Made by a program: the position numbers and the translations under genes
Assembly: GCA_958427145.1 (NCBI GenBank)
Contig: CAUAAZ010000011.1
Coordinates: 1 to 54,297, forward strand
Origin: an uncultured Collinsella sp.
GTDB taxonomy: Bacteria > Actinomycetota > Coriobacteriia > Coriobacteriales > Coriobacteriaceae
Length of the DNA: 54,297 bases
Reading direction: 5' to 3'
Part shown: positions 34,159 to 43,443 of the stretch, piece after piece
Position numbering within the stretch: position 1 is the stretch's first letter
Layout of the letters: each line of letters starts with the position of its first letter
The notes under the pieces: generated by a model
Database searches by the model: none
Told to the model about the DNA's origin: nothing
What the model saw: the letters and a program-made list of their open reading frames with translations, nothing else

Positions 34159-36117
34159 CTACGACAGGAAAATCCTCGTCCTGCCGCATGCGTCAATGGC
34201 AACTGGCAGACGTGTACCGTCACGCTCGACCAGATAGCGTACCTGCCGACGACGCAAGCAGTCGCGGCAACGAACCTGTCCCGTCGCATCGGTGGCGCAG
34301 ACGCCCTCGGCGGTCAGCAGGCAGTGCTCGCACACCATAAGCTCGGGACGGTCGGCGTCGACCGGACCCAAGACGCCGGGTTCAGCAGCCAGCTCGGCAA
34401 TACGCTCCGCATCATTGCCGAGCAACTCGGCCGGCAAGTACACCCGCCCCGCACCGAATCCGCGCAGCCAGGTAAGCGTGGCCCGATTCGCGCAGAACAC
34501 CGGCGCCGCCACGTCAAACGTCACGCCCAGCTCGCGAGCGATCGTCACCTGCCCCAGGTTGCGGCAGACGATGCGCCCGGCACGCTGCATCAGTGAGCGG
34601 GTCCAGTCAGCGTCACTCGCGCGGCACACCTCGTCAAGCACCACAACGGCGTCGGACAAATCGAGTTCTCCGCGCGGGTCGGCATCCATCAGCTGCCAAG
34701 CAAAAACCATGCGAGTGGGAACCGCGCACTCCACCAACTCCGTCGATGCACCGCCATCCACCGCAACGCCCTCAAAGGGCAGCACTTCAACGGCACGCTC
34801 AACGGGCGCAATCGCATCCGCCTCGGCCCGCATGCGCTCCAACACCGCCGCCGTCTGATCCAACACGCCGGCGCTGCGAATCAGGTACACCTCGCAGCCC
34901 GCGTCCACCTTACGCTTGCAATGCACGACGATGCGCTTCCCCGCTGCTGCATCCACCGGGCAGGGCACCTGCGGCCAGCGCTTGGGCACATCGGGACGCG
35001 CGTCGACACCCGGATAGAACCGAATCTCGAGCGTGTCACCCGCCGCCACGGCGGCGTCGAGCTCAACGGTCACCTCTTCGTGGCCCACAGCGACCAAACG
35101 CCCCACGCGCACGCCCTGGTTAATTGCGCGTTCAAAACTCATAAGCTCCGCACCCGAGCGGCCTCGCAAATACGCGTCGGTAAACCCGCGGTTAAACGAC
35201 CTTCCCAGCTCGCGCTCAAGCTCTTCCACGGCATCGGGGTCCCACGCGCCGTCGCACAGCATATCGAGTGCCCGGCGCCACACCCGCACCACGTTGAATA
35301 CGTAATCGGGGTTCTTCATGCGCCCCTCGATCTTGAGCGACGCCACGCCGGCATCTACAAGCTCGGGCAGATGCGCAATACCCAGATAGTCGCGCGGACA
35401 CAGCAGGCGATCTCCCTCGACGGCGGCAACACTCTGCCCAGCCTCGTCCACCAAGTCATAGGATAGACGGCACGGCTGCATGCAATCACCGCGCATCGCA
35501 GAGCGGCCACGTCGAAGGGCAGAGAACTCGCACGCCCCCGAATAGCCGATGCAAATCGCACCGTGGCAGAATACCTCGATGGGCACACCCGTGGCACATA
35601 GCGCCGCAATCTCGTCGACCGTCAGCTCGCGTGCCGTCGTCACGCGCTCGACCCCCAGCTCATCGGCGGCAAGCCGCACGGCGCCTTCGCTATGAACGCC
35701 CGCCTGCGTAGACAGGTGAATCTCGACCCCGGGAATCGCCGCGCGCAGCGCGCAGGCCAACCCGGCATCGGCGACAATCAGAGCATCGGCGCCCAGCTCC
35801 AGTGCATGAGCTCCCAACACCACCGCGTCGGACAACTCATCGTCAAACACGAACACGTTGAGCGTTACGTACACACGCACGCCATGGGCATGCGCCACGG
35901 CGCAGCCGCGCGCAAACTCGTTATCCGTAAAGCCATGGGCGCTCACACGGGCGTTAAAGCCGCCCAACCCCGCATAGATGGCATCGGCACCCGCGGCGAT
36001 GGCCGCAAGCATCTGGTCGAGCCCGCCCGCCGGCGCCAGCAACTCGGGCAGCGCCGCACCAGCAGCATCCAATCCAGTCTCGTATTGTCCGCTCGGCCCC
36101 ATCGTCCGAATCGCCAT
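34159..36117 (-). CDS. U32-family protein, RlhA-like (652 aa)
   Basis: A member of the peptidase U32 family, many of which are now known as RNA hydroxylation enzymes (RlhA, TrhP) rather than proteases. The N-terminal TIM-barrel begins LPELLAPAGGLDQMLAAIAAGADAIY. The conserved iron-sulfur cysteine region is CHGAICIGYSGACEFSALRRGRSAMRGDCMQPCR (about residues 190-225). The C-terminal domain has further cysteines (CEHCLL, CRDCLRRR). The length of 652 residues resembles E. coli RlhA. ATG 36117 has AAGGAG seven bases upstream. I infer a 23S rRNA hydroxylation-type role; protease activity is the alternative. Confidence 0.88.
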   Translation of the reverse strand: MAIRTMGPSGQYETGLDAAGAALPELLAPAGGLDQMLAAIAAGADAIYAGLGGFNARVSAHGFTDNEFARGCAVAHAHGVRVYVTLNVFVFDDELSDAVVLGAHALELGADALIVADAGLACALRAAIPGVEIHLSTQAGVHSEGAVRLAADELGVERVTTARELTVDEIAALCATGVPIEVFCHGAICIGYSGACEFSALRRGRSAMRGDCMQPCRLSYDLVDEAGQSVAAVEGDRLLCPRDYLGIAHLPELVDAGVASLKIEGRMKNPDYVFNVVRVWRRALDMLCDGAWDPDAVEELERELGRSFNRGFTDAYLRGRSGAELMSFERAINQGVRVGRLVAVGHEEVTVELDAAVAAGDTLEIRFYPGVDARPDVPKRWPQVPCPVDAAAGKRIVVHCKRKVDAGCEVYLIRSAGVLDQTAAVLERMRAEADAIAPVERAVEVLPFEGVAVDGGASTELVECAVPTRMVFAWQLMDADPRGELDLSDAVVVLDEVCRASDADWTRSLMQRAGRIVCRNLGQVTIARELGVTFDVAAPVFCANRATLTWLRGFGAGRVYLPAELLGNDAERIAELAAEPGVLGPVDADRPELMVCEHCLLTAEGVCATDATGQVRCRDCLRRRQVRYLVERDGTRLPVAIDACGRTRIFLS

Positions 36118-36279
36118 CGACAAACTCCTTACCAAGGTATGCATTCACTCTGAAAAATGCCGTCTTCCAGCATACACGAGGCATCGCGCGCCCCGTTTGG
36201 TTTATCGTGTAATAACTTATGTCCATCCTGCCCCGACGGCACATCCACCGTCCGGCACGACATACCTGGAGGTCAATAT

Positions 36280-38478
36280 ATGGGTCCTCGCCAACGACAG
36301 GGACGCAGCCGTTCAAAGACGCATGCCCTGCCCATAATCCTGCTCTCGTTTTTGGGCTTTCTGCTGATTGCGGGCGTGGCATTTGGCATCGGCATGGTCG
36401 GCAACGTCAACCGCTGGCTGTCCGATCTGCCCGACTACACCGACGCCAACGCGTATCTGGTGAGCGAGCCCACCGAGATCGTCGACTGCAACGGCAACAA
36501 GATCGCGAGCTTCTACACGCAAAACCGCAAGTCCATCACCAAGGACGAGGTCTCCCCCTACGTGCTGCAGGGCACCGTTGACGTCGAGGACGAGCGCTTC
36601 TACGAGCACGGCGGTATCGACCTGTGGGGTATCGCGCGTGCTGCGGTGGCAACCCTCGGCGGCGGACACGAAGGCGCCTCGACTATCACCCAGCAGCTGG
36701 TGCGCAACACCATCCTGCAGGAGGAGCAGTTCGACTCGACCATCGAGCGTAAAGTGCGCGAGGCCTACATCGCCGTCAAGATGGAGGATATGTACTCCAA
36801 AGACGAGATCCTCATGATGTACCTCAACACCATCTATTACGGTCACGGCGCCTACGGTATTGAGGCCGCCGCCGAGACCTACCTGTCCAAGAGCGCCGCA
36901 GACCTCACCCTGAGCGAGGCCGCGCTGTTGATCGGCCTTCCCAACTCGCCCTCGCAGTACGACCCCACGGTCAACCCCGACCTGGCGCTGTCCCGTCGCA
37001 ACAAGGTCCTCGACAACATGCTGCGCCTGGGCCACATTACGCAGGAGGAGCACGATGCCGCACAGGCCGAGCCCATCACCCTCAACGTGACCGAAATCTC
37101 GGGCAGCGGCGTCGACGTATACTCGCAGCCCTACTTTGTCGCCTATGTTAAGCAGCTGCTGGAGCAGGAGTTCTCGACCGACGTGCTCTTTAAGGGCGGC
37201 TTGACCGTCAAGACCACCATCGACCCCACGATGCAGCAGGTGGCAGAGAATGCCGTCCGCGAGCAGCTCGACACGCTCTCGCTCGACGGCCTGGACATGG
37301 GCATGGTCGTCGTCGACCCCAAGACCGGCTACATCAAGTGCATGGTGGGCGGCTATGACTACAACGCCGACGAGAACCACGTAAACCATGCCACGGCCAA
37401 GCGTCCCGTCGGCTCCACCTTTAAGGCCTTTACGCTGGCAACTGCCATCCAAAACGGCATGAACCCCAACGTCACCCTCAACTGCAACTCGCCGCTCAAG
37501 GCCAAGGGCACCACGACCGAGGTCCAAAACTACGCCAACCATAGCTATGGCAACATCACGCTTAAGCAGGCGACGGCATACTCCTCCAACACCGGCTACA
37601 TCCAGGTGGCGGAAGCCGTCGGCAACAGCAAGATCATCTCGCTCGTCAAAAAGCTCGGCATCGATCCCGCCAAGGACAACATCGAGGACGTTCCCGTCAT
37701 GACGCTCGGCACCGGCTCGATCTCGCCGCTCGAGATGGCCGCCGCCTACGCGACGTTTGCCAACGGCGGCTACTATCGCCAGCCGATCGCCATCACCGAG
37801 ATTGACTCTCGTACCGGTTCGGTGCTGTACCAGCACACGGACAATCCCTCACAGGTGCTTACCGAGGGCGAGGCCGCCGCGGTCACCGATGTTCTGTCCG
37901 GCGTCATGCAGGGCAGCGGTACGGGTGCTGCCGGCGCCTTGAGCGTCAACCAGCCCTATGCCGGCAAAACGGGCACCACCGACAACACCACCAACCTGTG
38001 GTTCTGCGGCTATACCCCGCAGCTGGCGTGCGCCCTGTGGACCGGCTATTCCGCAGGTGAGATCCCCATCCAAAAATACGGCACGGACCTGCTGGGCGAC
38101 AGCACCAACCTGCCTGTCTTTAAGCGGTTTATGAACACCGTTCTGACCGGTACCGAGCGCGAGGAGTTTGCGACCGGAACGGCGCCCACCTACAAGAACA
38201 ACAGCGTCTGGAAGTTCTACGGCACCAACAACGCCAAGAAGACGGAGAACGACGACAAGGACGAGAACGAGGACGAAGAGGAAACTACCACAACGACTAC
38301 CACGACGACCACGGCCACCGAGACCACGGGTGGCGACACCACCGGCGGCACCGGTACGACCGGTGGCTCGACGGGCGGCTCAACTGGTGGTTCGACCGGC
38401 GGCGATGGCGGCACGCCTACGCCTACGCCTACGCCCACTCCCGACCCCTCGCCCACGCCTGACGATACGGTCGGCTAG
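36280..38478 (+). CDS. Class A penicillin-binding protein (732 aa)
   Basis: A bifunctional peptidoglycan synthase anchored by one membrane helix (residues 17-41). The GT51 glycosyltransferase domain holds the catalytic Glu in VEDERFYEHGGID (about 102-114). The transpeptidase domain has SxxK as STFK at 379-382, SSN in YSSNTGY and KTGTT at 563-567. The last 70 residues are a run of threonines, Gly-Gly-Ser/Thr repeats and Thr-Pro repeats, a flexible wall-spanning tail. GGAGG precedes ATG 36280 by seven bases; a longer frame exists upstream. It is divergent from the U32 gene and ends at a strong terminator. Confidence 0.95.
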   Translation: MGPRQRQGRSRSKTHALPIILLSFLGFLLIAGVAFGIGMVGNVNRWLSDLPDYTDANAYLVSEPTEIVDCNGNKIASFYTQNRKSITKDEVSPYVLQGTVDVEDERFYEHGGIDLWGIARAAVATLGGGHEGASTITQQLVRNTILQEEQFDSTIERKVREAYIAVKMEDMYSKDEILMMYLNTIYYGHGAYGIEAAAETYLSKSAADLTLSEAALLIGLPNSPSQYDPTVNPDLALSRRNKVLDNMLRLGHITQEEHDAAQAEPITLNVTEISGSGVDVYSQPYFVAYVKQLLEQEFSTDVLFKGGLTVKTTIDPTMQQVAENAVREQLDTLSLDGLDMGMVVVDPKTGYIKCMVGGYDYNADENHVNHATAKRPVGSTFKAFTLATAIQNGMNPNVTLNCNSPLKAKGTTTEVQNYANHSYGNITLKQATAYSSNTGYIQVAEAVGNSKIISLVKKLGIDPAKDNIEDVPVMTLGTGSISPLEMAAAYATFANGGYYRQPIAITEIDSRTGSVLYQHTDNPSQVLTEGEAAAVTDVLSGVMQGSGTGAAGALSVNQPYAGKTGTTDNTTNLWFCGYTPQLACALWTGYSAGEIPIQKYGTDLLGDSTNLPVFKRFMNTVLTGTEREEFATGTAPTYKNNSVWKFYGTNNAKKTENDDKDENEDEEETTTTTTTTTTATETTGGDTTGGTGTTGGSTGGSTGGSTGGDGGTPTPTPTPTPDPSPTPDDTVG

Positions 38479-38501
38479 AAATTCATCCGGCCATTAGCAA
38501 C

Positions 38502-38540
38502 AAGGCCCCCGAGCAGCTTATTAAACTGCTCGGGGGCCTT
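38502..38540 (+). terminator. Intrinsic terminator of the PBP gene
   Basis: A 15-bp perfect stem (AAGGCCCCCGAGCAG and complement) with a nine-base loop is followed by TTAGTTT. It is 24 bases past the stop. Confidence 0.92.
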
Positions 38541-38587
38541 TTAGTTTAAAGCGACCTGGTAGGCGGTCTTTATACCGGCAAACAAAA

Positions 38588-38618
38588 AAGGGGGTACCGA
38601 CCAACGTCGATACCCCTT
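38588..38618 (-). terminator. Intrinsic terminator of argR
   Basis: AGGGGGTACCGA pairs with TCGATACCCCTT with small mismatches. The minus strand then has six T residues. It lies about 50 bases past the argR stop. Confidence 0.85.
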
Positions 38619-38666
38619 ACAAGCCACTATGTCACGCACACAGTGCCGAGCGCACGACCCGCACGC

Positions 38667-39104
38667 CTACTTGCGAGAATTGCTCAGCTTATTGATCAGC
38701 GCCTCAAGACGCTCGCCGTCCTCGGCCGTCTGGGCAATAACCAAAATCGTATCGTTGCCGGCAAGCGAGCCAAGCACATCGGGCAGCTCTGCCGCATCAA
38801 CGGCGGCGGCGATGCCGGAAGCCGTGCCAGGCTGAGCCTTGATCATAACCAGATTATCGGTGCGCAGAACGCCCGTTACGAGCTCGGAAACCATACGCTG
38901 CAGGTGCAGGTCCTCTGCCAGAACATAGATGCCCTCAGGGAGCTTACGCAGCCCCATATCGGCAATATCGCGAGAGACAGTCGCCTGCGTGCAATCAAAG
39001 CCCATAGCGCGGAGCTCATCGACCAGCACGCGCTGCGTGCGGACGTCCTTATTGCGCACAATATCTCTAATGGCATCCTGGCGCCCATTGCGTTTTTTAG
39101 CCAT
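38667..39104 (-). CDS. argR: Arginine repressor ArgR (145 aa)
   Basis: A hexameric regulator that binds ARG boxes when arginine is high. The N-terminal winged helix (residues 5-70) includes DELRAMGFDCTQATVSRDIADMGL. The C-terminal oligomerisation and arginine-binding domain has the expected GTASGIAAAVDAAELPDVLGSLAGNDTILVI. The start at 39104 with GAGAGAGGG upstream is chosen. No arginine biosynthesis genes are adjacent. An inverted repeat CAATCA-N5-TGATTG lies 31 bases upstream and may be the promoter or operator region. Confidence 0.94.
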   Translation of the reverse strand: MAKKRNGRQDAIRDIVRNKDVRTQRVLVDELRAMGFDCTQATVSRDIADMGLRKLPEGIYVLAEDLHLQRMVSELVTGVLRTDNLVMIKAQPGTASGIAAAVDAAELPDVLGSLAGNDTILVIAQTAEDGERLEALINKLSNSRK

Positions 39105-39134
39105 ACAAACCCTCTCTCCAAAAGATGGCGGAGA

Positions 39135-39151
39135 CAATCAATCAGTGATTG
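39135..39151. promoter_or_regulatory. Palindrome upstream of argR
   Basis: CAATCA-N5-TGATTG is a possible operator. It does not match the ARG-box consensus well. Confidence 0.35.
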
Positions 39152-39196
39152 AATAGTTTAACGCTATTTGAAGGCTTTTGTGTATAAGAACGCATT

Positions 39197-39225
39197 TCGA
39201 AACAATTCTATGCAAATTTGTTTCG
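39197..39225. repeat. AT-rich inverted repeat between argR and the glycosyltransferase
   Basis: CGAAACAA and TTGTTTCG arms with a loop of about 13 bases lie just past the glycosyltransferase stop on the minus strand. There is no T-run. It may be a weak terminator. Confidence 0.5.
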
Positions 39226-39236
39226 AGATGAGCCGT

Positions 39237-40277
39237 TTAGGCGGTTTTTGCGCCCGTCCGGTTAAGAAAAGCTGCCAGATGCGTACACATCACGCAGCGC
39301 GCGGGCTTGGCGCTGGCGATCGGCCCAAACAACAGACCGAGCCCCCGATGGTTATCCTTGAGCGCGGCGACCATCTGACGGGTTCGAGGCGCCTCGAGCA
39401 TATCACGCATACGGGCGGAACGCTCGATTGACGACACCCCATGCGGGCTCAGACACAAATTCTCGATGCAGGCGACCAGTCCGGCAAAGTAGAACTTTTG
39501 GGTTGCCAGCTTGAGCCGACCACCGCTATCTGCTTCCGAGAGTGAGTCCGTAAGCTCGTCGAGCGCCCGGGTGTCATCGGATATCTTGGCATACATGGTG
39601 GGATCAAAGGCATCTGTAAGCTTAGGTGCCGCCGCGTGGAAACAAGCGTCGCCGCATCCGGAGACGCGCTGCGCCCGCGAGAGCGAGCACGCCATAAACC
39701 CAACTGTGCGAAACGCCTTGTCGTACAAAAGGCATGCCTCAAACAGCGGACGGCTATACATCACGCCAGAGGTCTGAACGACTAGGCCGCCTAAAATCAA
39801 CTGGGACAGCCCGGTCACCATCGAAGATTTGCTATCAATGGAAATATGAGCAGCATCCAAGACGCGCGAATGGCGCTCTCGATGTGCATCATAGCGGTCG
39901 AGCGACACCGTGGGGAGCACTATGTCTGCCGCAGTATCGCACGCGATATCGACCATCTTGGAAAGAGACTGCGGAGCAAACCACTCATCGGCGTTCATGG
40001 CGATGATTTGAGAGCCGCGCGAGGCAGCAAAACCGGCACGAAGACAAGCGCCGCGCTTCGCGTCCTCGACGTCAATCAAATCAATATGGATGTCCCTGTC
40101 GGCGGCAACTTGAAGCGAATGGCGCACACCAGGCGCAGCATCGCGGCAGACAACGACAATCTGCAAATCGTAGAGGTCTTGGTTCTGGATACTCTCGAGC
40201 GCACGCATCGCATAGCTGGGCGAACCTTCTACCACAAGGATCACCGAAAGTCGCGGATGCGAGCCACGTCGAACCAA
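39237..40277 (-). CDS. Family 2 glycosyltransferase-like protein (346 aa)
   Basis: The first 120 residues have a GT-A Rossmann-like nucleotide-sugar fold: LSVILVVEGSPSYAMRALESIQNQDLYDLQIVVV, then RAGFAASRGSQIIAMNADEWF. In most GT2 enzymes a DxD motif binds the metal; here the equivalent is NADEW, so the Asp is retained in a variant form. The rest is helical and not recognised, with CVMCTH near the end. There is no membrane segment. The start is TTG at 40277 with AGAGGA eight bases upstream. It stands alone between truA and argR. The sugar and acceptor are unknown. Confidence 0.75.
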   Translation of the reverse strand: MVRRGSHPRLSVILVVEGSPSYAMRALESIQNQDLYDLQIVVVCRDAAPGVRHSLQVAADRDIHIDLIDVEDAKRGACLRAGFAASRGSQIIAMNADEWFAPQSLSKMVDIACDTAADIVLPTVSLDRYDAHRERHSRVLDAAHISIDSKSSMVTGLSQLILGGLVVQTSGVMYSRPLFEACLLYDKAFRTVGFMACSLSRAQRVSGCGDACFHAAAPKLTDAFDPTMYAKISDDTRALDELTDSLSEADSGGRLKLATQKFYFAGLVACIENLCLSPHGVSSIERSARMRDMLEAPRTRQMVAALKDNHRGLGLLFGPIASAKPARCVMCTHLAAFLNRTGAKTA

Positions 40278-40438
40278 GTTATCCGTCCTCTCGACAGCAA
40301 TAAATCAAACCGTGGTTCATGGTACACCCCGGCAATAAAAGCAATGAGACACCAGTTGTATTGCACGTCAAGAACAGATGTTGCACACGCGCAGCCCACA
40401 GATGACAGGTGTCGACGCACGACGCGTCGAGCCCTCCC

Positions 40439-41263
40439 CTAGTCGAGCACGACAAGCTCGCCGGGATCGTAATCCACGCCCATAAACGTAAGGCCGCAGG
40501 CAGGAGCCGTGGGGCCCGCAGCGGTACGGTCGCAAGCATCGATGACCTCGCGCATCCACTCGGGTTCACAGCGATGCATGCCAATCTCGACAAGCGTGCC
40601 CACGATCGTGCGGACCATCGAATGCAGAAACGCATTGCCCTCGATGGTAAACGTCAGGATGTCCTCGCCAAACGCAATCTCATGGCCAAACTCGGCACGC
40701 ATCACGCAGCGATGCGTGGGCTTGCCAACGGCCGAGGCAACCTTGCAAAAGCTCTTGAAGTCCTGCTCGCCCAGCAGCGCGGGACAGGCCGCAGACATCG
40801 CCTCAACATCCAATGAGTAGCGATGCCACCACACCGCACCGCGCGAAAGCACAGGGCGCGCGTCGCGATCGGCAATACGGTACGTATACGTACGGGAACG
40901 CGCATCAAAGCGTGCAGAAAAGCCTTTACGGGCCTTGTAGACCTCGTTTATGGCGATATCTTTGGGCAGGAGGGCATCCATAGCCCTCAGCCACCTACGG
41001 CGCGTCAAAGCCAACTCAGCGTCCGTTACGGGCACGCTGATGAACTGTGCCACCGCATGCACGCCGGCATCGGTACGCCCCGCACACGTCAGGTCGATCG
41101 GGCGGCGCAGGAGCGTCTCGATAGCGCGGCGCAACTCGCCCGCAACCGTCGTCTGACCGGGCTGCTCGGCAAAGCCGCTGTAGGACGAGCCATCGTAGGC
41201 CACGCGGAAAACGAGCGTGGCATCGAGCTCAGGAATCGAATTGAAATCAGACGGCGCGGTCAT
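40439..41263 (-). CDS. truA: tRNA pseudouridine(38-40) synthase TruA (274 aa)
   Basis: Makes pseudouridine at positions 38-40 of the tRNA anticodon arm. The catalytic Asp-65 lies in TCAGRTDAGVHA. Other family segments are RVAYDGSSYSGFAEQPG at the N-terminus, KDIAINEVYKARKGFSARFDA in the middle and FLHSMVRTIVGTLVEIG. The start at 41263 has GGGAG five bases upstream. It is the last gene of the ribosomal operon region, after the rplQ terminator, a placement common in Gram-positives. The stretch 40278-40438 beyond it holds only a TCGACGC/GCGTCGA palindrome. Confidence 0.95.
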   Translation of the reverse strand: MTAPSDFNSIPELDATLVFRVAYDGSSYSGFAEQPGQTTVAGELRRAIETLLRRPIDLTCAGRTDAGVHAVAQFISVPVTDAELALTRRRWLRAMDALLPKDIAINEVYKARKGFSARFDARSRTYTYRIADRDARPVLSRGAVWWHRYSLDVEAMSAACPALLGEQDFKSFCKVASAVGKPTHRCVMRAEFGHEIAFGEDILTFTIEGNAFLHSMVRTIVGTLVEIGMHRCEPEWMREVIDACDRTAAGPTAPACGLTFMGVDYDPGELVVLD

Positions 41264-41305
41264 GGACGCTCCCAACAAACAGGCAATGGCATTTCGACAA
41301 AAAAA

Positions 41306-41329
41306 GAGGGGTACGCGAACGTACCCCTC
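41306..41329 (-). terminator. Intrinsic terminator of the ribosomal operon
   Basis: GAGGGGTACG and CGTACCCCTC form a 10-bp stem with loop CGAA. The minus strand then has eight T residues. It separates rplQ from truA. Confidence 0.93.
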
Positions 41330-41355
41330 GAATATAGCCTATGCAGACGGATTGT

Positions 41356-41823
41356 CTACTCAGCGGTCTCCTCAGCAGGAGCCTCCTCGGCAGCCTCGAC
41401 CTTCTTGGGAGCAGCGGCCTTCTTGGGGGCCGGAGCAGCCTTCTTAGCCTTAGGCGTGCAAGGCTCGGTGACGAGCTCCATGATAACGATGGGAGCGTTG
41501 TCGCCCTTGCGGTTACCGAGCTTCATGATGCGGGTGTAACCGCCGTTGCGGTCCTGCCACATGCCCTGAGCAGCCTTGTCGAAGATCTCGGCAACGAGCT
41601 GCTTATCGCCGAGCTTGGCGATAGCCAGACGACGAGAGTGCAGGTCGCCCTTCTTGGCCCAGGTGATGATCGGATCGACGACCGAACGCAGCGCCTTAGC
41701 GCGGGTCTCGGTGGTCTTGATGCGGTCGTTCTCGAAGAGGGCCTTAGCAAGGCTCTTCTTCATGGCCTTGGTGTGGCTCGCATCGGTGCCGAGCTTCAGG
41801 CCCTTCTTAACGTTATGACGCAT
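41356..41823 (-). CDS. rplQ: Ribosomal protein L17 with Ala/Lys/Glu-rich tail (155 aa)
   Basis: A large-subunit protein near the exit tunnel. The core (residues 1-118) begins MRHNVKKGLKLGTDASHTKAM and includes NDRIKTTETRAKALR and DRNGGYTRIMKLGNRKGDNA. About 35 extra residues form a tail of Ala, Pro and Lys followed by Glu (KKAAPAPKKAAAPKK, then EEAPAEETAE). The tail resembles that of L31 in this window. It is the last gene of the operon, 30 bases after rpoA. Confidence 0.96.
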   Translation of the reverse strand: MRHNVKKGLKLGTDASHTKAMKKSLAKALFENDRIKTTETRAKALRSVVDPIITWAKKGDLHSRRLAIAKLGDKQLVAEIFDKAAQGMWQDRNGGYTRIMKLGNRKGDNAPIVIMELVTEPCTPKAKKAAPAPKKAAAPKKVEAAEEAPAEETAE

Positions 41824-41853
41824 GGTCTAGTTTCTCCTCAAATATGCGAAGCA

Positions 41854-42795
41854 TTAAGCCTTCAGGCTCAGGCCCATGGACTCAAGCTTGTCCTTCACTT
41901 CCTCGATCGACTTAACACCGAAGTTACGGATGTTGAGCAGATCGTTCTCCGAGAACTCAACGAGCTGACGGACCGAGTGAATGCTGGCGCGCTTAAGGCA
42001 GTTGTAAGAACGGACGGAAAGGTCCAGATCCTCGATCTGCTTGTCCAGCTCAGCGTTGTCGTTGGTGACCTCGGGAGCGAAGATCGAAGCCTCCTCCTCG
42101 ACCTCGGGGGTCTCGGCAAGGTTCATAAAGGCAGCCATATGCTGGTTAATGATATTGGCAGCCTGGACCACGGCGTCGCGCGGGGCGATGGAGCCGTTGG
42201 TCTCGATCTCGAGGACAAGGCGGTCGTAGTCGGTGTGCTGACCGACACGGCAAGCCTCAACGAGCTTGGCGCAACGGGAAACCGGCGAGTACAGCGAGTC
42301 GACGTGGATCACACCGATGGGATCGTTGTCGCGTTTGTTGGCCTCGCCAGAAACATAGCCGCGGCCATAGCCGATGCGCATGCTCATGGTGAGATGGCCA
42401 CCCTCGGTGAGCGTAGCGATGTGCTGCTCGGGGTTGACCAGCTCAAACTCGGACGGAATAAAGAAGTCCGCACCGGTGACCTCGCAGGGGCCGTCAACCG
42501 AAATGGTGGCGGTCGCCTCGTCGGTCGTGCCGAGAGCCCTGAAGACAAGACCCTTGACATTCAGGACGATGTCGGTGACATCCTCGACCATGTTAGGGAT
42601 GGTCATGAACTCGTGCTGCGCGCCATCGATCTGAATAGCCTCGACGGCGGCACCCTCGAGCGAGGACAGAAGAACGCGACGAAGGGAGTTACCCAGCGTA
42701 TCGCCGTAGCCACGCTCGAGCGGCTCGACGGAGACACGAGCAGACGTCTCGTTGATCTCTTCGACCTGAACCTGAGGCCTAATGAATTCTGACAT
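41854..42795 (-). CDS. rpoA: RNA polymerase alpha subunit (313 aa)
   Basis: Starts assembly of RNA polymerase and contacts upstream promoter DNA. The N-terminal domain (about 1-225) contains the dimerisation segment LERGYGDTLGNSLRRVLLSSLEGAA. After an acidic linker (LAETPEVEEEAS), the C-terminal domain (about 245-313) carries the helix-hairpin-helix IHSVRQLVEFSENDLLNIRNFGVKSIEEV. Length is normal. It lies between rpsD and rplQ as in most bacteria. Confidence 0.97.
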   Translation of the reverse strand: MSEFIRPQVQVEEINETSARVSVEPLERGYGDTLGNSLRRVLLSSLEGAAVEAIQIDGAQHEFMTIPNMVEDVTDIVLNVKGLVFRALGTTDEATATISVDGPCEVTGADFFIPSEFELVNPEQHIATLTEGGHLTMSMRIGYGRGYVSGEANKRDNDPIGVIHVDSLYSPVSRCAKLVEACRVGQHTDYDRLVLEIETNGSIAPRDAVVQAANIINQHMAAFMNLAETPEVEEEASIFAPEVTNDNAELDKQIEDLDLSVRSYNCLKRASIHSVRQLVEFSENDLLNIRNFGVKSIEEVKDKLESMGLSLKA

Positions 42796-42827
42796 GTATT
42801 ACCTCCAGCCTCAGCAGCCCGGATGGA

Positions 42828-43424
42828 CTACTTAGAGTAGAGCTCGACGATGAGCTGCTCGTTGATATCACCGCTGATCTGCTCACGCGTCGGCAGAGCG
42901 AGCACGTTACCAGACAGCTTCTCGATATCGACCTCGAGCCAGCCAGGGACCTCAAAGCGCTCGGAGGAAATCAGGGCCTCCTTGATGGGGAGGAGGTCAC
43001 GGAACTTCTCGCCGACAGCGACGACGTCGCCGGCCTTGACGCGGTAGGACGGGATGTCCACGCGCTTGCCGTTCACGGTGAAGTGACCGTGACGGACGGA
43101 CTGACGAGCCTCTTTGCGGGTGCGGGCGAAGCCAAGACGGAAGACGACGTTGTCGAGGCGAGACTCAAGAATGATCATGAGGTTCTCACCGGTGACGCCG
43201 TTCATCTTACGGGCCTTGTTGAAGTAGCCGTGGAACTGCTTCTCCAGAACGCCATAGATGAACTTGACCTTCTGCTTCTCGCGCAGCTGCATGCCGTACT
43301 CAGATTCCTTGCGACGGCGCTTGGGCTGACGGATAGATTCCTTCTTGCTGCTGTAACCGAGCTCAGCGGGATCGATCCCGAGCTGACGGCAGCGCTTAAG
43401 AACAGGAGTCCTGTCGATTGCCAT
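42828..43424 (-). CDS. rpsD: Ribosomal protein S4 (198 aa)
   Basis: A primary assembly protein of the small subunit that binds 16S rRNA. The S4 domain (SRLDNVVFRLGFARTRKEARQSVRHGHFTVNG) is at about residues 88-120. It is the form without the full N-terminal zinc cysteine set (only one Cys in KRCRQLG). The ATG follows GAAAGGAT. It is co-transcribed with rpsK and rpoA. Confidence 0.96.
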   Translation of the reverse strand: MAIDRTPVLKRCRQLGIDPAELGYSSKKESIRQPKRRRKESEYGMQLREKQKVKFIYGVLEKQFHGYFNKARKMNGVTGENLMIILESRLDNVVFRLGFARTRKEARQSVRHGHFTVNGKRVDIPSYRVKAGDVVAVGEKFRDLLPIKEALISSERFEVPGWLEVDIEKLSGNVLALPTREQISGDINEQLIVELYSK

Positions 43425-43443
43425 ATTGATACGATCCTTTCAG

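Noticed and set aside
36313..37836. A 507-codon open frame opposite the PBP gene
   Set aside because: Shadow of the class A PBP gene with no ribosome site or recognisable motif. The same holds for the 483-codon frame opposite rplQ-rpoA and the 461-codon frame opposite secY.
39120..39170. ARG box upstream of argR
   Set aside because: The palindrome CAATCA-N5-TGATTG does not fit the TGAATnnnnATTCA-type consensus.
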